From positions 157,607,099 through 157,671,098 of the forward strand of contig OY726557.1 in the NCBI GenBank assembly GCA_963383645.1: a stretch of 64,000 nucleotides of DNA. The letters run 5' to 3'. The notes under the pieces are model-generated. The model did no database searches, had not been told where the DNA came from, and worked only from the letters and a program-made list of their open reading frames with translations. Made by a program: the position numbers and the translations under genes. This document shows, one piece after another, positions 52,011 to 64,000 of this stretch (the first letter of the stretch is position 1; every line of letters starts with the position of its first letter). This DNA comes from Muscardinus avellanarius. Taxonomy: Eukaryota > Chordata > Mammalia > Rodentia > Gliridae.

Positions 52011-53699
52011 ATGATTCCAAACTAGACAAATCCTTCATATTTACATCAGGGTGAAATTAAAGAAAACTGCTTACAGTCCTTTTTGCATGTGTTGACTCTG
52101 CCCTTGCTAGGAGGCACGCGTCACAGGCCTCCAGAGTGTCACTCATCAGTCACCTTGGCCCATATCTAACTCCTGTACTTGTGCTCTGGGAACCAGCTCC
52201 CAGCTGGCTTCGGCCAGATTCCCATAGGTACCCATGTTCCTGGACTACTAGCTCCTGGCTTCCAGACTCCAGAGGATACCGGAGGGAACTCTTTGCCCTA
52301 AGCATGTGCAACTGGAGGTGCAGGTAACACTGGTTAACCCATGACTAGTACTTCCCTCTTTCATCCTCCAAGCCACAGTCTTGAGAATCAGAGGGCTTGA
52401 TGGGATCGGGAACCAGTCCAACACTTAGAGTTTTCATTTATTTCCTGCCCAGTTTCATTCCCCTTGTTCTCTACTCTTGCCCCACACTCTTGAATCTGGT
52501 CTTCCTATGTCTTGGGTTGGCCAATAAAATGCAGCAAGAGTGGCACTGGACAAGTCACAGATCTAGGTTCTCAGAGACCTTGCCTGCTCCCTCTCTTTCT
52601 GTGCTACGCCTGAGGTAGCCCACTGGAGAAGAGCCACCTGGAGCAAGCTGAGTTATCCCAGATATTCTGAAAAAGGCCTTAGACATTTCAGAAAGACCAT
52701 CCAACAACAGTTAAGTCAACTGGTCCACCTACAACTGACTACAGATCCATTAAAGTGCCTGTTCTGATCAGCTCAAACACCCAGCCAACCTACTAACTCA
52801 TGAGCAGACTTTGAGTACCAGAGGTTTTCTGGTTGGTTATTTGTCATATACAAATTATATAAAAAAAACATTGTTGTGACAAGAGATAATATAATTATAC
52901 TGGAGGTGGCCAGTTCTCTAACTAGAGAATCTATACTGAGAAATTTCTTCTTTGTATCAATCTATGAAGGAAAGCCTTGAACAGAACAGCCCTAGAGATC
53001 ATCACTTCTATCTCTAAACCAGAGTTAATGCAGTTGATAACGTAATGATCAGCCCTTTGCTACTCCTTGTCCTCAGAATGCCAGTCTTTGTGGGATTCAA
53101 ATATATCCCCTTCCTGTTAAGCTTGTTCTTAGGTGTCTACCCTCAAAACTTTGGTCTTTAAGCATAACTGTAACCATAACTGGTGTAGTTGAGGCAGAAA
53201 TGCCCAACTGTCAGAATATAAGAATCTCTGGTTGATTTGGGCCATCAATTCGATTGAGGGCTACCCAGGTAACTGGTAAGGTACAAGTTATTCTTAGTGT
53301 TTTAGTGGGCACTGAGCCTGAACTTCTGCTGATGAAAGTAAACCCAGGTGGTCTGTCCGTTGATTAGAGTGCTTGGGCTGTCCCAGGTGTGTCTCTGAGA
53401 GTGTTTCTGGAGATTGCTTAGCATTTGAGTTGTGGACTAAATGGAGAAGATCCACTCTTGCTGTAGGTGGGCAACTCCCAATCAGGGAGTTCTATTATTT
53501 CATAGAACAGAAGAGTGGATGGAGGGGGAGTTCTTGCTCTAGCCTCTAGAGCTGGGGTGCCCTTCTTCTCCTGCCCTTGGACATTCGAACTCCAAGTTCT
53601 CTGGCCTTGGACTCTTGGACCCTCATCACTAGGCCCTTTGGCCTTCTGGGCCTCCAGCCTCAGGCTGATCGTTCCACCTACAGCTTCCATGGTTCTGAG

Positions 53700-53880
53700 G
53701 CTTTCAAACGAGAGCTGAGCCATGCTACTCTTCCTTGGTTCTCCTGCCTGTAGATGGCCTATCATGGACTTCTCAGCATCCATAATCATGTAGTAAAATT
53801 CCTCTAACAAATCCCTTCCCGTGTCTCTCTACATCCCATCAGTTCTCTCTCTCTCCCTGGAGAACCCTGACAAAAACACT
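53700..53880. repeat. Probable ancient interspersed repeat
   Basis: gtagatggcctatcatggac, cttctcagcatccataatca and tctccctggagaaccctgac are phrases shared with a widespread mammalian repeat I cannot name with certainty. Confidence 0.4.
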
Positions 53881-53929
53881 GAGAATTTGTCAAAAATGTG
53901 TACTTATAGAACTACCTACAGAAGCTCTG

Positions 53930-54072
53930 ATTTATTGAATGCAGACAAGACCATGTTTATAAACCATCACTTACCAAGTGCTGTGTGCATGTATGTCTCT
54001 ACCACTCATAACTACATTATGTTAAACTACAATGCACCAAAAAAGCACATTAAAAAATCCCTACTCCCATAA

Positions 54073-54111
<39 letters not shown>

Positions 54112-54125
54112 AATAACAACAACAA
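53930..54125 (+). mobile_element. L1 3' end with (TAA)n tail
   Basis: gtgtgcatgtatgtctctac and aactacaatgcaccaaaaaa resemble the other L1 tails; (AAT)n and (AAC)n follow. Confidence 0.5.
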
Positions 54126-54731
54126 CAATCATACTGGGTAACTGTCAGATACTGGTCAGGCTCTGAGGGAAAATGGTTAGGTTCTAGGAAGAGTTTTCTG
54201 GTTCTAAACATAATAAAATTTTAATACAGGTCCACACCACAGAAGAATAATAGAAGGCTGTAAAAAGAAAAAGAAAAGCAAACAAGAGCACAGAAGGGCA
54301 GTGGACAGAGAAAGTAATCATGAAATCATGAATAAGGATAGGACACAATGAATTTTCGATGAAGGTATCTGCTACACTTTTATTGCTGCCTTGCATAGGC
54401 TTTAGGCCAAATTAATAGCTCTGAACCATGGTGCACCTAGAATTGACTGAGTGCTTCCAAATTAGTAAGACCTGAGTATTCAAAAATATTAATACCTGAG
54501 AACTTACCCCTCCCTGATTCTGCTGTGCTGGGTCTGAGGTATGTCTAAGACTTGTGGTTTTGAAAAGCTCTGCTGGTGATCCTAATGTGCACCACATTGT
54601 GAAAAACACTGGGAAGAATCAGTATCCATCCCACCAAAGAGATATCTTCCTAACAGTGGAAAGAACTGCAGCTTTGATTTACCAAACCAGCCTGCAGGCA
54701 GAATGGAAAGAAGACCATGGAATTAGAATAT

Positions 54732-54733
<2 letters not shown>

Positions 54734-54778
<45 letters not shown>
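54734..54778. repeat. (AC)n microsatellite
   Basis: About 22 uninterrupted units. Confidence 0.95.
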
Positions 54779-54779
<1 letters not shown>

Positions 54780-54845
54780 GAATTGCTACTGTCTTCTAGT
54801 GGAGTCTCAGAAGTGCTAGGAAGATGAAATAAAAACATGCATCCA

Positions 54846-55042
54846 GCCAGGCGTGGTGGCGCACGCTTGTAATCCCATTATTTGGGAGGTTGAGACAGGA
54901 GGATCACTGTTCACAGACAGCCTCATTTACTTAGCAAGGCCCTTCGCAACTCAGTAAGACCTTGTTTCAAAATAAAGAATAAAAAAAGTAGGGCTAGGGG
55001 TGTTGCTCAGAGATAGAATGCCCCTGGGTTCCATCTCCAGTA

Positions 55043-55088
<46 letters not shown>
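54846..55088 (+). mobile_element. B1-ID dimeric SINE with (AC)n tail
   Basis: gccaggcgtggtggcgcacg ... gggctaggggtgttgctcag ... ccatctccagtacc, then (AC)22 in place of the A tail. Imperfect target duplication (catgcatcca / aatgtatcca). Confidence 0.88.
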
Positions 55089-55089
<1 letters not shown>

Positions 55090-55959
55090 TGTATCCATTT
55101 CACATGAACCTCTAGGAGGAAAAAAAAATCAAGTGTCCCTGTTTGCTAGTGAGCAGGATACTTTTATGCACACTAAAGTTTTTCTAGATTTCTATCTATA
55201 TGCAATGTGTGCATTTACAAGTGTGGGATATGGGTTATATGGTATGCTTTGTAATTAGACGTCTATGAAACACTGCAGTAAAAATTCTCATCTGGTGTCT
55301 CGGTTAATTCTCAAATGCACGGATCCCTGGTGACATACAATATGTAATAAAAACAGAATTTAGGGGAATTCTTTAAAAGCAGAATGGACTGTGGTAAATT
55401 ACAGCCTCAATTGTGATTATCAAATCTTCTATCGGAGCATCAAAATCTACAGGAAAGATTGTTTAAAAATAAAAAAAGACCCCCAGTCCAAAAAGATAAA
55501 AATAAAAATAAATAAAAGACATTTTTGGAAACCATCGTGACTTGCTGAAGCAGAATGAAAGAGAAGGGGCTTCTACAGTTTTCGTTTTTACAAGTTCCCC
55601 ACACACATTGTAGGCACTCAGCATCACCCCAGCTTTCTTTTGGGAATCCTGTAACTTTGGGGAATAACATCTTTGACAAGATTTTCCAGAGTTCCATGGC
55701 TTTAAATCCCCTGTGACTGCCTGTATCCCTCTCCATATTCTGTATAGAAGTGAAAAAGTTTCACAATGTTATTGAAGCAGCAAATCAATGGAAACCAAAA
55801 GAAGCAACATCAAAGATGCATTCCCCACGGTGAAAATAAATGCCCCGTTACAAGCCTCTGTCGGAGATTGCTTCTAAACTGGGGAATACTGAAATGGAAT
55901 TTCTCAACCAAAAGGCAAAACACCATTAATGCTCTTAATACACAATTTTTCTTTCTTTT

Positions 55960-56150
55960 TTGTGGTACTGGGGATTGAACCCAGAGGGTTCTACCTCAAA
56001 GCTATACCTCCAGGCCCTCATTTTTTGTTTTGAAACAGTTTTGTTAGGATTCTGAGAGTCCCACTAAGTTTTTGAGGCTATTCTTAAACCTGCAATCCTC
56101 CTGTCTCAACTTCCCAAGTGCTGGGATTACAATCATGCACCACTATACTG
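55960..56150 (-). mobile_element. B1-ID dimeric SINE
   Basis: ggtactggggattgaaccca at the left, B1 half (caagtgctgggattacaatc) at the right. Confidence 0.82.
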
Positions 56151-57203
56151 GGGTTGGTACCCGTTTCTGCACCGCTTTCCAGAAAGGTTGTGCCAGTTTA
56201 CACCCCTGCCAATGTGCATGAGCTGCACGCCATGAACACAAGTACTCATCACAAACTGCTTCTTCATGAATTCGGTCCATGCTGGCCTTGGTGAGATGAC
56301 AGTGAAATACTCTGTACCAAGGACTTTGTGAGAGGCAACGGCCAGACAGCCACGAAACTTCTAAACAGAAGAGAAGGACTCTTACCACTTCATTGAAGCA
56401 AAAAGATTGTGTGGTTTTAAAATATATATATGGCTGCCCAACATTCCCCAGGCAGTGCAGCACTGAGGTCTCCCTGGCTTTGGCACAGGGTTGGGGGATG
56501 CCTTTTTCAGAGGAACCCTTTGCAGAAGTAAGGTCTCTAGGTGAAGCTGGGCTGATGTCCCTGAGAATGAGCCCTCACCTGGCTGCGAGGGTAAGAGGTC
56601 AAAAAGTGTGGGTTGTGGTTAAGGGCTTCAGGAAGCCCTCGCTTTGACTTTAGGCATCCAGCATAGCAGAGAAAGGAAAGAGTTAGTCCGATGGCCTTTC
56701 TTTCAACTTCCGGCTACCATTGTGGCGTCTATGGCGACTTCGGGTTATGTTCATCCAGCTTTCCCAAAAAGAGCATGCCTCCTTTTATCTGCAGATGACA
56801 GAGTCTAACTGACTCTTCCCACTGAATGTCTTCTATATTAAATAAGATTCTGTAAATGGAACTCTTTCTACTCATTGCTGGCTGTGGCCCCCAAAAGATG
56901 TAGGAGTTGACAAAGTGTTCCCATATTATAAAGAGAAACGATGGCTCATGTGTTTAGTTAGGACTTGCAAAAGCAGTGATCTTAAATGCTATTTATGATC
57001 CTTACCTTAAGCCTCACTCCTGGCTACAGTACAGCTGAGACTGAAGAGGTTTCTAACTGTCCTTTGAGTCCCAGCTCCCTCCAAGGATATTATTCTGAAG
57101 GAAGTATACATAACTTATAGAGTTGAGGGAACATCATAAACAGTGTTCAATTCTGATCTAAAAGGCAGCAGGTAAAACTGTGGGCTTAACATACCCATAC
57201 TGG

Positions 57204-57399
57204 CCAGGCGTGGTGGCGCACACTTGTAATCCCCGCGCTTGGGAGGCGGAGACAGGAGGATCCCGCAGGTTCAAAGCCAGCCGCGCTGGCTTAAGAGACC
57301 CTGTTTCCAAAAATAAAAAAGCATAAAATAGGTCTAGGAGTGTAGCCTGGAGGTAGAAGGGCTTCCAGGAACCCCAGTACCACACACACACAAAAAAAG
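57204..57399 (+). mobile_element. B1-ID SINE, young hairpin subtype
   Basis: ccaggcgtggtggcgcacac, hairpin agccagc-cgc-gctggct at 57275-57291, ID half ttccaggaaccccagtacc. Perfect 13-bp duplication atacccatactgg at 57191-57203 and 57400-57412. Confidence 0.92.
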
Positions 57400-57566
57400 A
57401 TACCCATACTGGCAGGCCAGCCCCAAAGAGAAAACTCAGCAGCAAGAACAGTTGCCATTCTGCCATTTGGCAGAGTAAGGATGTGTGATATTTCTGTAGG
57501 TCAAGAGAAGCCTTAGAAGGCAACCAGGCTGGACCTATCTCGAACTGACACCGTGAGGTTCCTCCC

Positions 57567-57568
<2 letters not shown>

Positions 57569-57611
<43 letters not shown>
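57569..57611. repeat. (CA)n microsatellite
   Basis: About 21 uninterrupted units, 170 bp after a SINE. Confidence 0.95.
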
Positions 57612-57613
<2 letters not shown>

Positions 57614-58267
57614 CATAGGCTAAAGAGTCACAAGAAATCAGCCAGAGAGTTCATCTCCCAATTTAGGATGGTCAGGACTATCCAAGGCTTTAATACCCAT
57701 ACAAAGATAGATACTGGCTCTTATCACAAGAGCAATGGAAGTCATAACAGAGTTTTAAATTATGTGTGTCAGGGAGAGGATATAGTAAAATGATAGAAAC
57801 ATGATCCAATTTTCATCTTAAGGCCACTCTTGCTGAAGCATGAACATTAGAGGGGAAAACGGAATGGAAGCGAGAAGGTGTGTTGGAAGCCAGGCAGGTG
57901 GAGGGGCGGGTGGCACTGGAGTGATGAGGAGAAGTAGATGGGTTTGAGAGATGGGTAAGAGGTAAAAAGTCTACGTGTCTGAATAATTGACTCAGAGAAA
58001 GATGAGCAATGAGGAGGTATCAGGATGACTCAGGCTTCTGACTTACCCATGGTGCTGTCTGGTGGATCCATTTACCTGGAGAACACTGGAAAGGGGCCAG
58101 TTCTACAGAGAAGATAATAGGTGTTGCCTTAGTAGGTGAGAATCTGAGATGCCTCTAAGATGTACAAAGATGTCAAGTAGGTAAGTTGAAGCTTCTTCCG
58201 TGGGTGAAATAGTTTAGGGAAAAGAGAGATGAAGATGAGCTAGAAGCCAGGCTTGAGAAACTCCAAG

Positions 58268-58518
58268 GCTTGCTTGCTTATTATTTATTTATTTGTTTGT
58301 TTGTTTATTTATTATTTAGTGGTACTGGGGGTGGAACCCAGAGGCTTTCTATCTCCGATCTATACTCCCAGACCTATTTTATATTTTATTTGGAAACAGG
58401 GTCTCACTAAATTGCTGAGAGCCTCACTAAGTAGCTAAGGCTGGCTTTGAACCTGTGCGATCCTCCTGTCTCAGACTCCCAAGCACAGGGATTACAAGCG
58501 TGCGCCACTATGCCTGAT
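58268..58518 (-). mobile_element. B1-ID dimeric SINE, intermediate type
   Basis: TTTA-rich tail, ID half ggtactgggggtggaaccca, B1 head ending gccactatgcctg. Target duplication gaaactccaag at 58257-58267 and 58519-58529. Confidence 0.88.
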
Positions 58519-59544
58519 GAAACTCCAAGATTCAAAGGCCAGGAAGCAGAGCATGCCCCCCCCCCCAGTGCCAGTGAAGATTTAGTTAAGGAATTGCTAG
58601 TGATGCATAAAAAGACTATGTGCCAACACATGAGCTGGATGCTGGCTATACCTGAATGACACAGATGTGGTCACTGCCCACAGTTGAGCCCACAGGCGTA
58701 AGAGGTGGCCGTAGAGGGGTCTGCAATAAGCAGGAAACCCACAAAATTATATAATTACAAATTGGAGCAAGGGAAAGACTAGAAATAAGAGTCAGTTGTG
58801 AGGAGGGAAGGGCTCTCTACAGATAAGCCAGTGTCTGCAATGGGCCATGGGATCCCTGGTATTAGAGACACCGATATATAATTAACAGGGAAGTATTTGC
58901 AAATGGGGAATTCCTGGGTGCCTGTTTTCTGCTTCACCTCTGGGGCCCTCTTTTTCCCTCTCCAGCTACTTTCCAGGGAATTCTAGAAATGCTCTGACTC
59001 ATTGTCTTGACCTGTAGCTAGAAGGGAGAGAGTTACTACAGAATTGACTGAGGCCAGGAAAGCCCAGCCATGACCGTGTTGGAGGAGAGCTATCACAGGC
59101 CCTAGTCCAGTTAGATGCTGGGCCTCTTCTCCAAAGCATGGACAGCATCACAACCTGGATTGTAACCAGCCCCTAAGGGAGCAATAGCCGTGGTTAAAGC
59201 AAAATGACCTAGAAAGTGTCAGGTGTCTCTCAACCCTGCCAAACTGACTCCAAAGAAATACTCACTGGGGTTGCCATGGTGCTTTTTGTGCTGGGGAACC
59301 AGTCTGTCAGATGGCTACACTTCCGGGGCCTGAGCCTGGGGGATACAGCCTAAGAGTTCCCTACCTAGGTTGCCTGAAACACACCCCAGCCTACGCCTTA
59401 GTATATATTCCCACAGCATCTCTATCAGGCTGCTTTATTAGATTCCTGTATTTTTGTTCCTTGAAAAGTTAAATGATACAATTCATACATGATCCCACTT
59501 ACCTAGACAAGTGGGAAGCACTACTCTAAGGCAGCAGCCTTAAG

Positions 59545-59690
59545 CACAAAGTCAAGAAAAGCTCAGGCTCTGGAGTTGCACCCAGCTCTGCCATCCCCTG
59601 GCGCTGCTCCCTAATGGTTCAGTGGCAGATAGGCAAATTGCTAAAGTTTTTTTTTTTTTTGCCTTCCTTCTTCATCTTTATGAAAATAAT
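59545..59690 (+). mobile_element. MIR fossil
   Basis: caggctctggagttgcaccc, agctctgccatcccc, then a poly-T and cttcatctttatgaaaataa. Confidence 0.45.
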
Positions 59691-59884
59691 GGAACATAAT
59701 GAATAAAACAATGACCTATTCCATAAAGTTCAAGGCATTCTTCGCCTTGAAATCACCATGGCAGATTCCAAATGTGAGCTTTTACTCCCTTCCCCAGCCA
59801 AGTACACAACCTTGGTACTTGCAGCTCAGCCGCACCTTCTCTCTGCCTCTGACCACATACCTGGCACCTGGATTGCTTCTCACC

Positions 59885-59990
59885 ACCGGTGCCTGCTGAA
59901 CTCCTACTCATCTTTCAGGGTACAAACCTAACGTCACCTCCTCTTTGAAGCCTTCCTTGTCTCATCCCAGCTGCCAGTTGCAGCTACTCT
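59885..59990. mobile_element. L2 fossil
   Basis: ctgaactcctactcatcttt, aacgtcacctcctctttgaa and gccttccttgtctcatccca follow a common L2 segment. Confidence 0.5.
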
Positions 59991-60045
59991 GTGCACCCAC
60001 ACACATCCTTTGCAACCCCTTAGCGATTCTGATAAACACTTGCAA

Positions 60046-60490
60046 GTGCCAAGTGCTGTGTTTAATACTTTCACTCAGTAAATCACCACAGGAACCTTAT
60101 AACAGAGGGATTTCAATTAACCCCATGTAAGCCGAGCATACTAGCACACGCTTGTAATGCCAGCATTTGGAAAGCTGAGACCGGAGGATCCGGGGTTTGC
60201 AGCCAGCCTCAGCTACTTAAGTGAGGTCCTCTGCAACTCAGTGAGGCCCTATTTCAAAATAAAGAATTAAAAAAATAGGGCTAGGGGTGTAGCTTGAAGG
60301 TAGAATGCCCCTGGGTTCCATCCCCAGTACTGCAAAGAAAAAAAAACAACAGCAACTGACCTCATTTAGGTTGCAAAATACAGGTTTAAAAAAAAAAAAA
60401 AGCCGAGTAACTTGTTCAATGCACATAATCCATACATGGCAGAGCCAGCCCACAAACCAGACCCTCTGGCTCCAGACAAGATCTCCCAAC
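60046..60490 (-). mobile_element. MIR split by a SINE
   Basis: Left part gtgccaagtgctgtgtttaa ... gaaccttataacagaggg; right part agtaacttgttcaatgcaca ... gcagagccagccc. A B1-ID SINE sits between. Confidence 0.55.
60129..60352 (+). mobile_element. B1-ID dimeric SINE, older type
   Basis: gccgagcatactagcacacg ... gggctaggggtgtagcttga ... ccatccccagtactgc; inserted in a MIR. Confidence 0.85.
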
Positions 60491-62499
60491 AACTGCACTA
60501 CGCTGCTCATTCCTGTGCCAGGCGTGATTAAGTCTACCTCCTCCATCAGAGGAGGCAGGAGCTGGGGATTATATTTTCTTCATTTCTGTATTCCCAGCTC
60601 TTAGCATGAGACACAAAATCACATGCAATCTCTCTTCCTCCCAGACACTAACTAGATTATTAAGAAAAACCACTAATCCAGTAAAATCCACCCAGGTGGT
60701 ATCTTCCTCTTTCTGACCATGATTTCTAATTAGGAAACACTGCTCTGTAGTCTTGTCCAAGGAGCCCAGTACAGTCTTTGAAGATGAGGAATAATAAAGG
60801 ACTTCTAGTTTATTCAATTAAAAGTACATATACCCATTTTCCCATGGAGAAGTTGGGAGCTGAGTGGTCAAGTAGAGACAAGCATTTGTCAGGACACCTT
60901 TTCCCATTGAAAGGAAGCGACTGTTTATAAAAAGAGAAATAACAGAATTTTAAAAAGCAATATGACTTCCAGAAGGGCTCTCCTTGGCCCTGCAGCTCCT
61001 GAAGGTAGCTGTGAATCTGGAGCTGGAGGAAGTCTTGAAGAGGGAGTTCTTTGAAGGCACAGTTGGCTACAGACCAGTCCTAGAGCCAGCAGCCCGGCTC
61101 AGCTCAGCACCTCTCAGTCAGAATGTAGGCGGGCAGACCAAGGACTCAGGAAAGGGGACTATATTTTTTAAATCTTTGCAGTTAGCAAAACTGCAGGTTG
61201 CCTGGGCAGTGCTCATCTTTTTCTCTCTCTCCCCATAGTGTCTCATCTATGTATTTTCAGGATTCTGATCTCACCAAAGGCGAATCCAACCTAGGCACAA
61301 ATGTTCTCCAAGTCACCTGAGCTCCTTGAACCTTTGCCCTCCTTAGAAACAAAAGGTGGGAGTTGGCCGAGATTAAATATCATTCTTTTTCAAAGCTGCA
61401 CATCTGGCTTAGTTCAATATACACAAGAGGAGGCTTTTGAAGGTGCTATTTCTAATTCTGTAATAAAGCAAAGCTTCCCAGCAGGACTGAGCCCCAAAAA
61501 AGAACCATCCTTCAAAGTCAGGTCCTAATCAACTCTGTAAAAAATGGTTTAAGCCAAAATATAAGCTTGAACTAAAGCCTCAGACTTGAAAACTGCTTGA
61601 ATCTAGAGTTAAGAGGTGAATAGGTATGGTGAGGAAGTGTGGAGGTGGGGGAAGTACTGTCTATGATTTTGCTCCCAGTCTGCAGGTACTGAGTGTATGT
61701 GTTTGTGCATTCTTGGACCTGTTGGTAAGTACACCCTGAGCATGTATTTTGTAGCAAAACTCACCACGACATTTAAAGATTTATGAGACAGAGTCTTACT
61801 ATCCTTGAATAATTCACCATCTCACCAAGAAGGAAAATAAGCAAATATTGGCACAGAGGACTTAGCACACAGTATAAGATAATGCATATACAATCTCATT
61901 TAACACATGGTAGGAGCCTCACACATCATTTCTTGCTTCCCCTTTGGGATATTGGAGAGAAAAATAATGTAACCATTAGAGGTACCTCTGCACATAGAGG
62001 GACACTTTAACCACAGCTAGGGAAAAGAGCCCTGTGGACCCGAATGGCTGCCAAGACTGGCATGGTGGGAAGAAGGCCCTGGTGAGTCGGGCCATGATTA
62101 GATGGTGGAGTAAAGATGGGACCTGTGGCGCGAGGGAAGGGCAGAAAGCCCAACCTGGGGCCTCTAATTCCAGGCCAAGTGCTTTGGCTTAGCTTAGATT
62201 TCAGATGGGAAGTGTGTGTGTGTACACATGCATTACTTTGCTTTTATTGGATTAATTATATATATTTTTCATCTAGATTTGAATATCTGTGGTGGGAGAA
62301 CATTTGCTCTTCAATTTCTAATTTAGCTATAGGCCTGCCTCTTCTATTTGTCACCCAAGACACACATTTATGTTACCTACATAACACAAATTACACATTG
62401 AGATTATGTAGGAATTTGAGTTTGTGGCTCCAGCCATATAGGTAACAAGGAACTACTGGAAATATTTGGAATAATGGAGTATTTCAAAACTATTAGTCA

Positions 62500-62715
62500 G
62501 TTGGGCGTGGTGGCGCACGCTTGTAATCCCAGCATTCGGGAGGCTGAGACAGGAGGATCGTGGTTTGCAGACAGCCTCAACTACTTAGTGAGGTCTTTTG
62601 CAACTCAGTGAGACCCTGTTTCAAAATAAAGAATAAAAAATAGGGCTGACAGCGTGGCTTGGAGGTAGAATGTCCCTAGGTTCCAACCCTAGTACCAAAA
62701 ACAAACAAACAAACT
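62500..62715 (+). mobile_element. B1-ID dimeric SINE, older type
   Basis: gggcgtggtggcgcacgctt ... gggctgacagcgtggcttgg ... ccaaccctagtacc, tail (AAAC)n. Confidence 0.88.
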
Positions 62716-64000
62716 ATCAGTTATATAAAGAGTTATAAAATCAAATACAGGATGCCCAGTGGAATGTGAACTTCATATAAACAATAATTTTTAGTATATA
62801 ATCATGCCTCATGCAATAAAATTTATTCGTTGTTTTCCTAAGTTTGAATATAACTGAACAGAACATCCTGTTTTTGACGGTCGCTAAGTCTGGCAACCTC
62901 ACTCCTGTGGCAGGTGAGAAAGGAGTAACTGGAGAGAGGGTGAGGCCGCGCATAGTGCAGAGCGAGCCTGGGGTCCGCTACTCTGTGGGGTGGATGGCTG
63001 GACTGCAAGTGAGAGACATGCTGAAGGAAAAATGGGCAGAACATGCAGCTACTTAGGGATGTGGGGCAAAAACAGAGAAGTAGCCCCAGAGTTATAGACA
63101 GTTTCCACATTAGACACAATGCCTCCAGCCTCACGATGACCTCCATGAATGTGCTGTGAGTAGCAGCAAGATCATGGGAATGTCTTTCAAATGCTGCACA
63201 GGGCTGAGCTGTTCTAATAAAAGCCCCACCCCATTCTTTTCCACATGTGCACTACTAGAGCCGTGCATCTTCTATGCTGCACCTGTCCAGTTACTTTGAA
63301 TATGTTACTTTTCCATTTTCCAGTTGGTCTACGGTGATTGAGTTTGTAGAGTCCCATGTACTTCTGCATGGGCACTTGCAAGTGACTCTGAGCTTTCTGT
63401 CCTTAGTGACCTCACCAGCCTTTCCTCTGTTTTTTTTTTTTTTAGAGAGACACTGGTAGAAATGTTTAGAAAGTTGGGGATAGAGCCCCACAACTAACCA
63501 TGGGGTCAGGTCCTTCAGGTAGCCATCAGCCCATGGAAAAACACCCTCAGGGGCCTCTCTCATGCACCTGGACCTTGTTCCTCTGTGCTCAAACATCAGG
63601 CAAAAATTTGCCCTGCAGACTACACGTGGCAATGGACCCCGAGACTGACCTGCCCCCTGCTATTTTCTAACTCAGTGATTTGAGGGCAGACTAGGTAGAT
63701 TTTCTATCCAAATATAAGACATTCTGCTACTTGTTCTTTTAATTGTTTTTCCCTCTTTCATGTCAGCTTTATGACTAGTACTTATACTAAAACGTCTAGG
63801 TATTTTTTCCTGAGCTACAATGACAGATGCATAGAACTCTGCACTCTTGCCTGAATTTCCTTAAGTTACCTGGTCCCTGTCCTCAGTGAGCTCTGTCACG
63901 CTTTTCATACCCCATCCTGGAGACCCCTTCAGAATGCTTATGATAAGTAAAATAAAAAATTAATGCGAGTAAAATAAAAAATAATGTGCGTATGGCGGAG

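Larger units (their letters stand above)
43870..64000. other. Intergenic region downstream of SESN3
   Basis: No spliced gene, RNA gene or intact ORF is recognisable. Besides the listed repeats, 52010-53700, 55090-55960, 56230-57190, 57620-58250, 58530-59540, 60500-62490 and 62720-64000 are unique-looking DNA in which I see no supportable gene. Open frames of up to about 150 codons here lie in repeats or show no family signature. Confidence 0.7.

Noticed and set aside
53418..53810. 130-codon open frame on the - strand
   Set aside because: No recognisable domain, lies over a probable old repeat, and has no splice or promoter support.
57158..57616. 152-codon open frame on the - strand
   Set aside because: Made of a (CA)n run and an antisense B1-ID SINE; the same protein-like string recurs wherever this SINE is antisense.

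Overview
The window is nuclear DNA of a rodent, most likely a squirrel or another sciuromorph. The clue is a dense load of dimeric SINEs with a 7SL-derived B1 half followed by a tRNA-Ala-derived ID half (the B1-dID/MEN type), together with L1, MIR, L2 and old DNA-transposon fossils. No bacterial or organellar sequence is seen.

The only protein-coding gene I can support is SESN3 (sestrin 3), on the + strand. Exon 1, which should encode about 26 N-terminal residues, lies upstream of position 1. The window holds the end of intron 1 and then exons 2 to 10: 12548-12613, 18838-19035, 20646-20828, 24644-24880, 26725-26899, 30592-30710, 31496-31686, 34086-34230 and 35971-36057. All have AG/GT borders and compatible phases. 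They give 466 codons plus a stop at 36055-36057, which with the missing exon fits a protein of 492 residues. The peroxidase-like Cys/Tyr/His set, the leucine-pocket residues and the Asp-Asp pair needed for GATOR2 contact are all present, so the allele looks functional. A very long AT-rich 3' UTR runs from 36058 to about 43860, where the last strong AATAAA sits (43836-43841).

1-12547 is intron 1 with SINEs, two MER5A-type copies and other fossils. Intron 2 (12614-18837) carries an old + strand L1 ORF2 piece next to the 5' UTR and ORF1 of a younger L1 on the - strand. Introns 3-9 carry SINEs, microsatellites, Tigger- and hAT-like fossils, and a local tandem duplication with a long (TG)n/(CA)n palindrome.

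About 43,870-64,000 appears intergenic. It begins with SINEs and a multiply interrupted old + strand L1 (44545-49608). That L1 contains a - strand L1 with a perfect 16-bp target duplication, a SINE, and a stretch of about 650 bp that I cannot assign. The rest is SINEs, MIR/L2 fossils, CA repeats and unique-looking DNA without a supportable gene.

The most interesting points are: an in-frame ACCATGG start 54 nt before exon 3 and about 1 kb downstream of an antisense L1 promoter region; a young SINE subtype with a conserved hairpin and a perfect internal B box; two odd SINE insertions (one internally deleted, one ID-only) with perfect target duplications; and a possible poison exon in intron 7.
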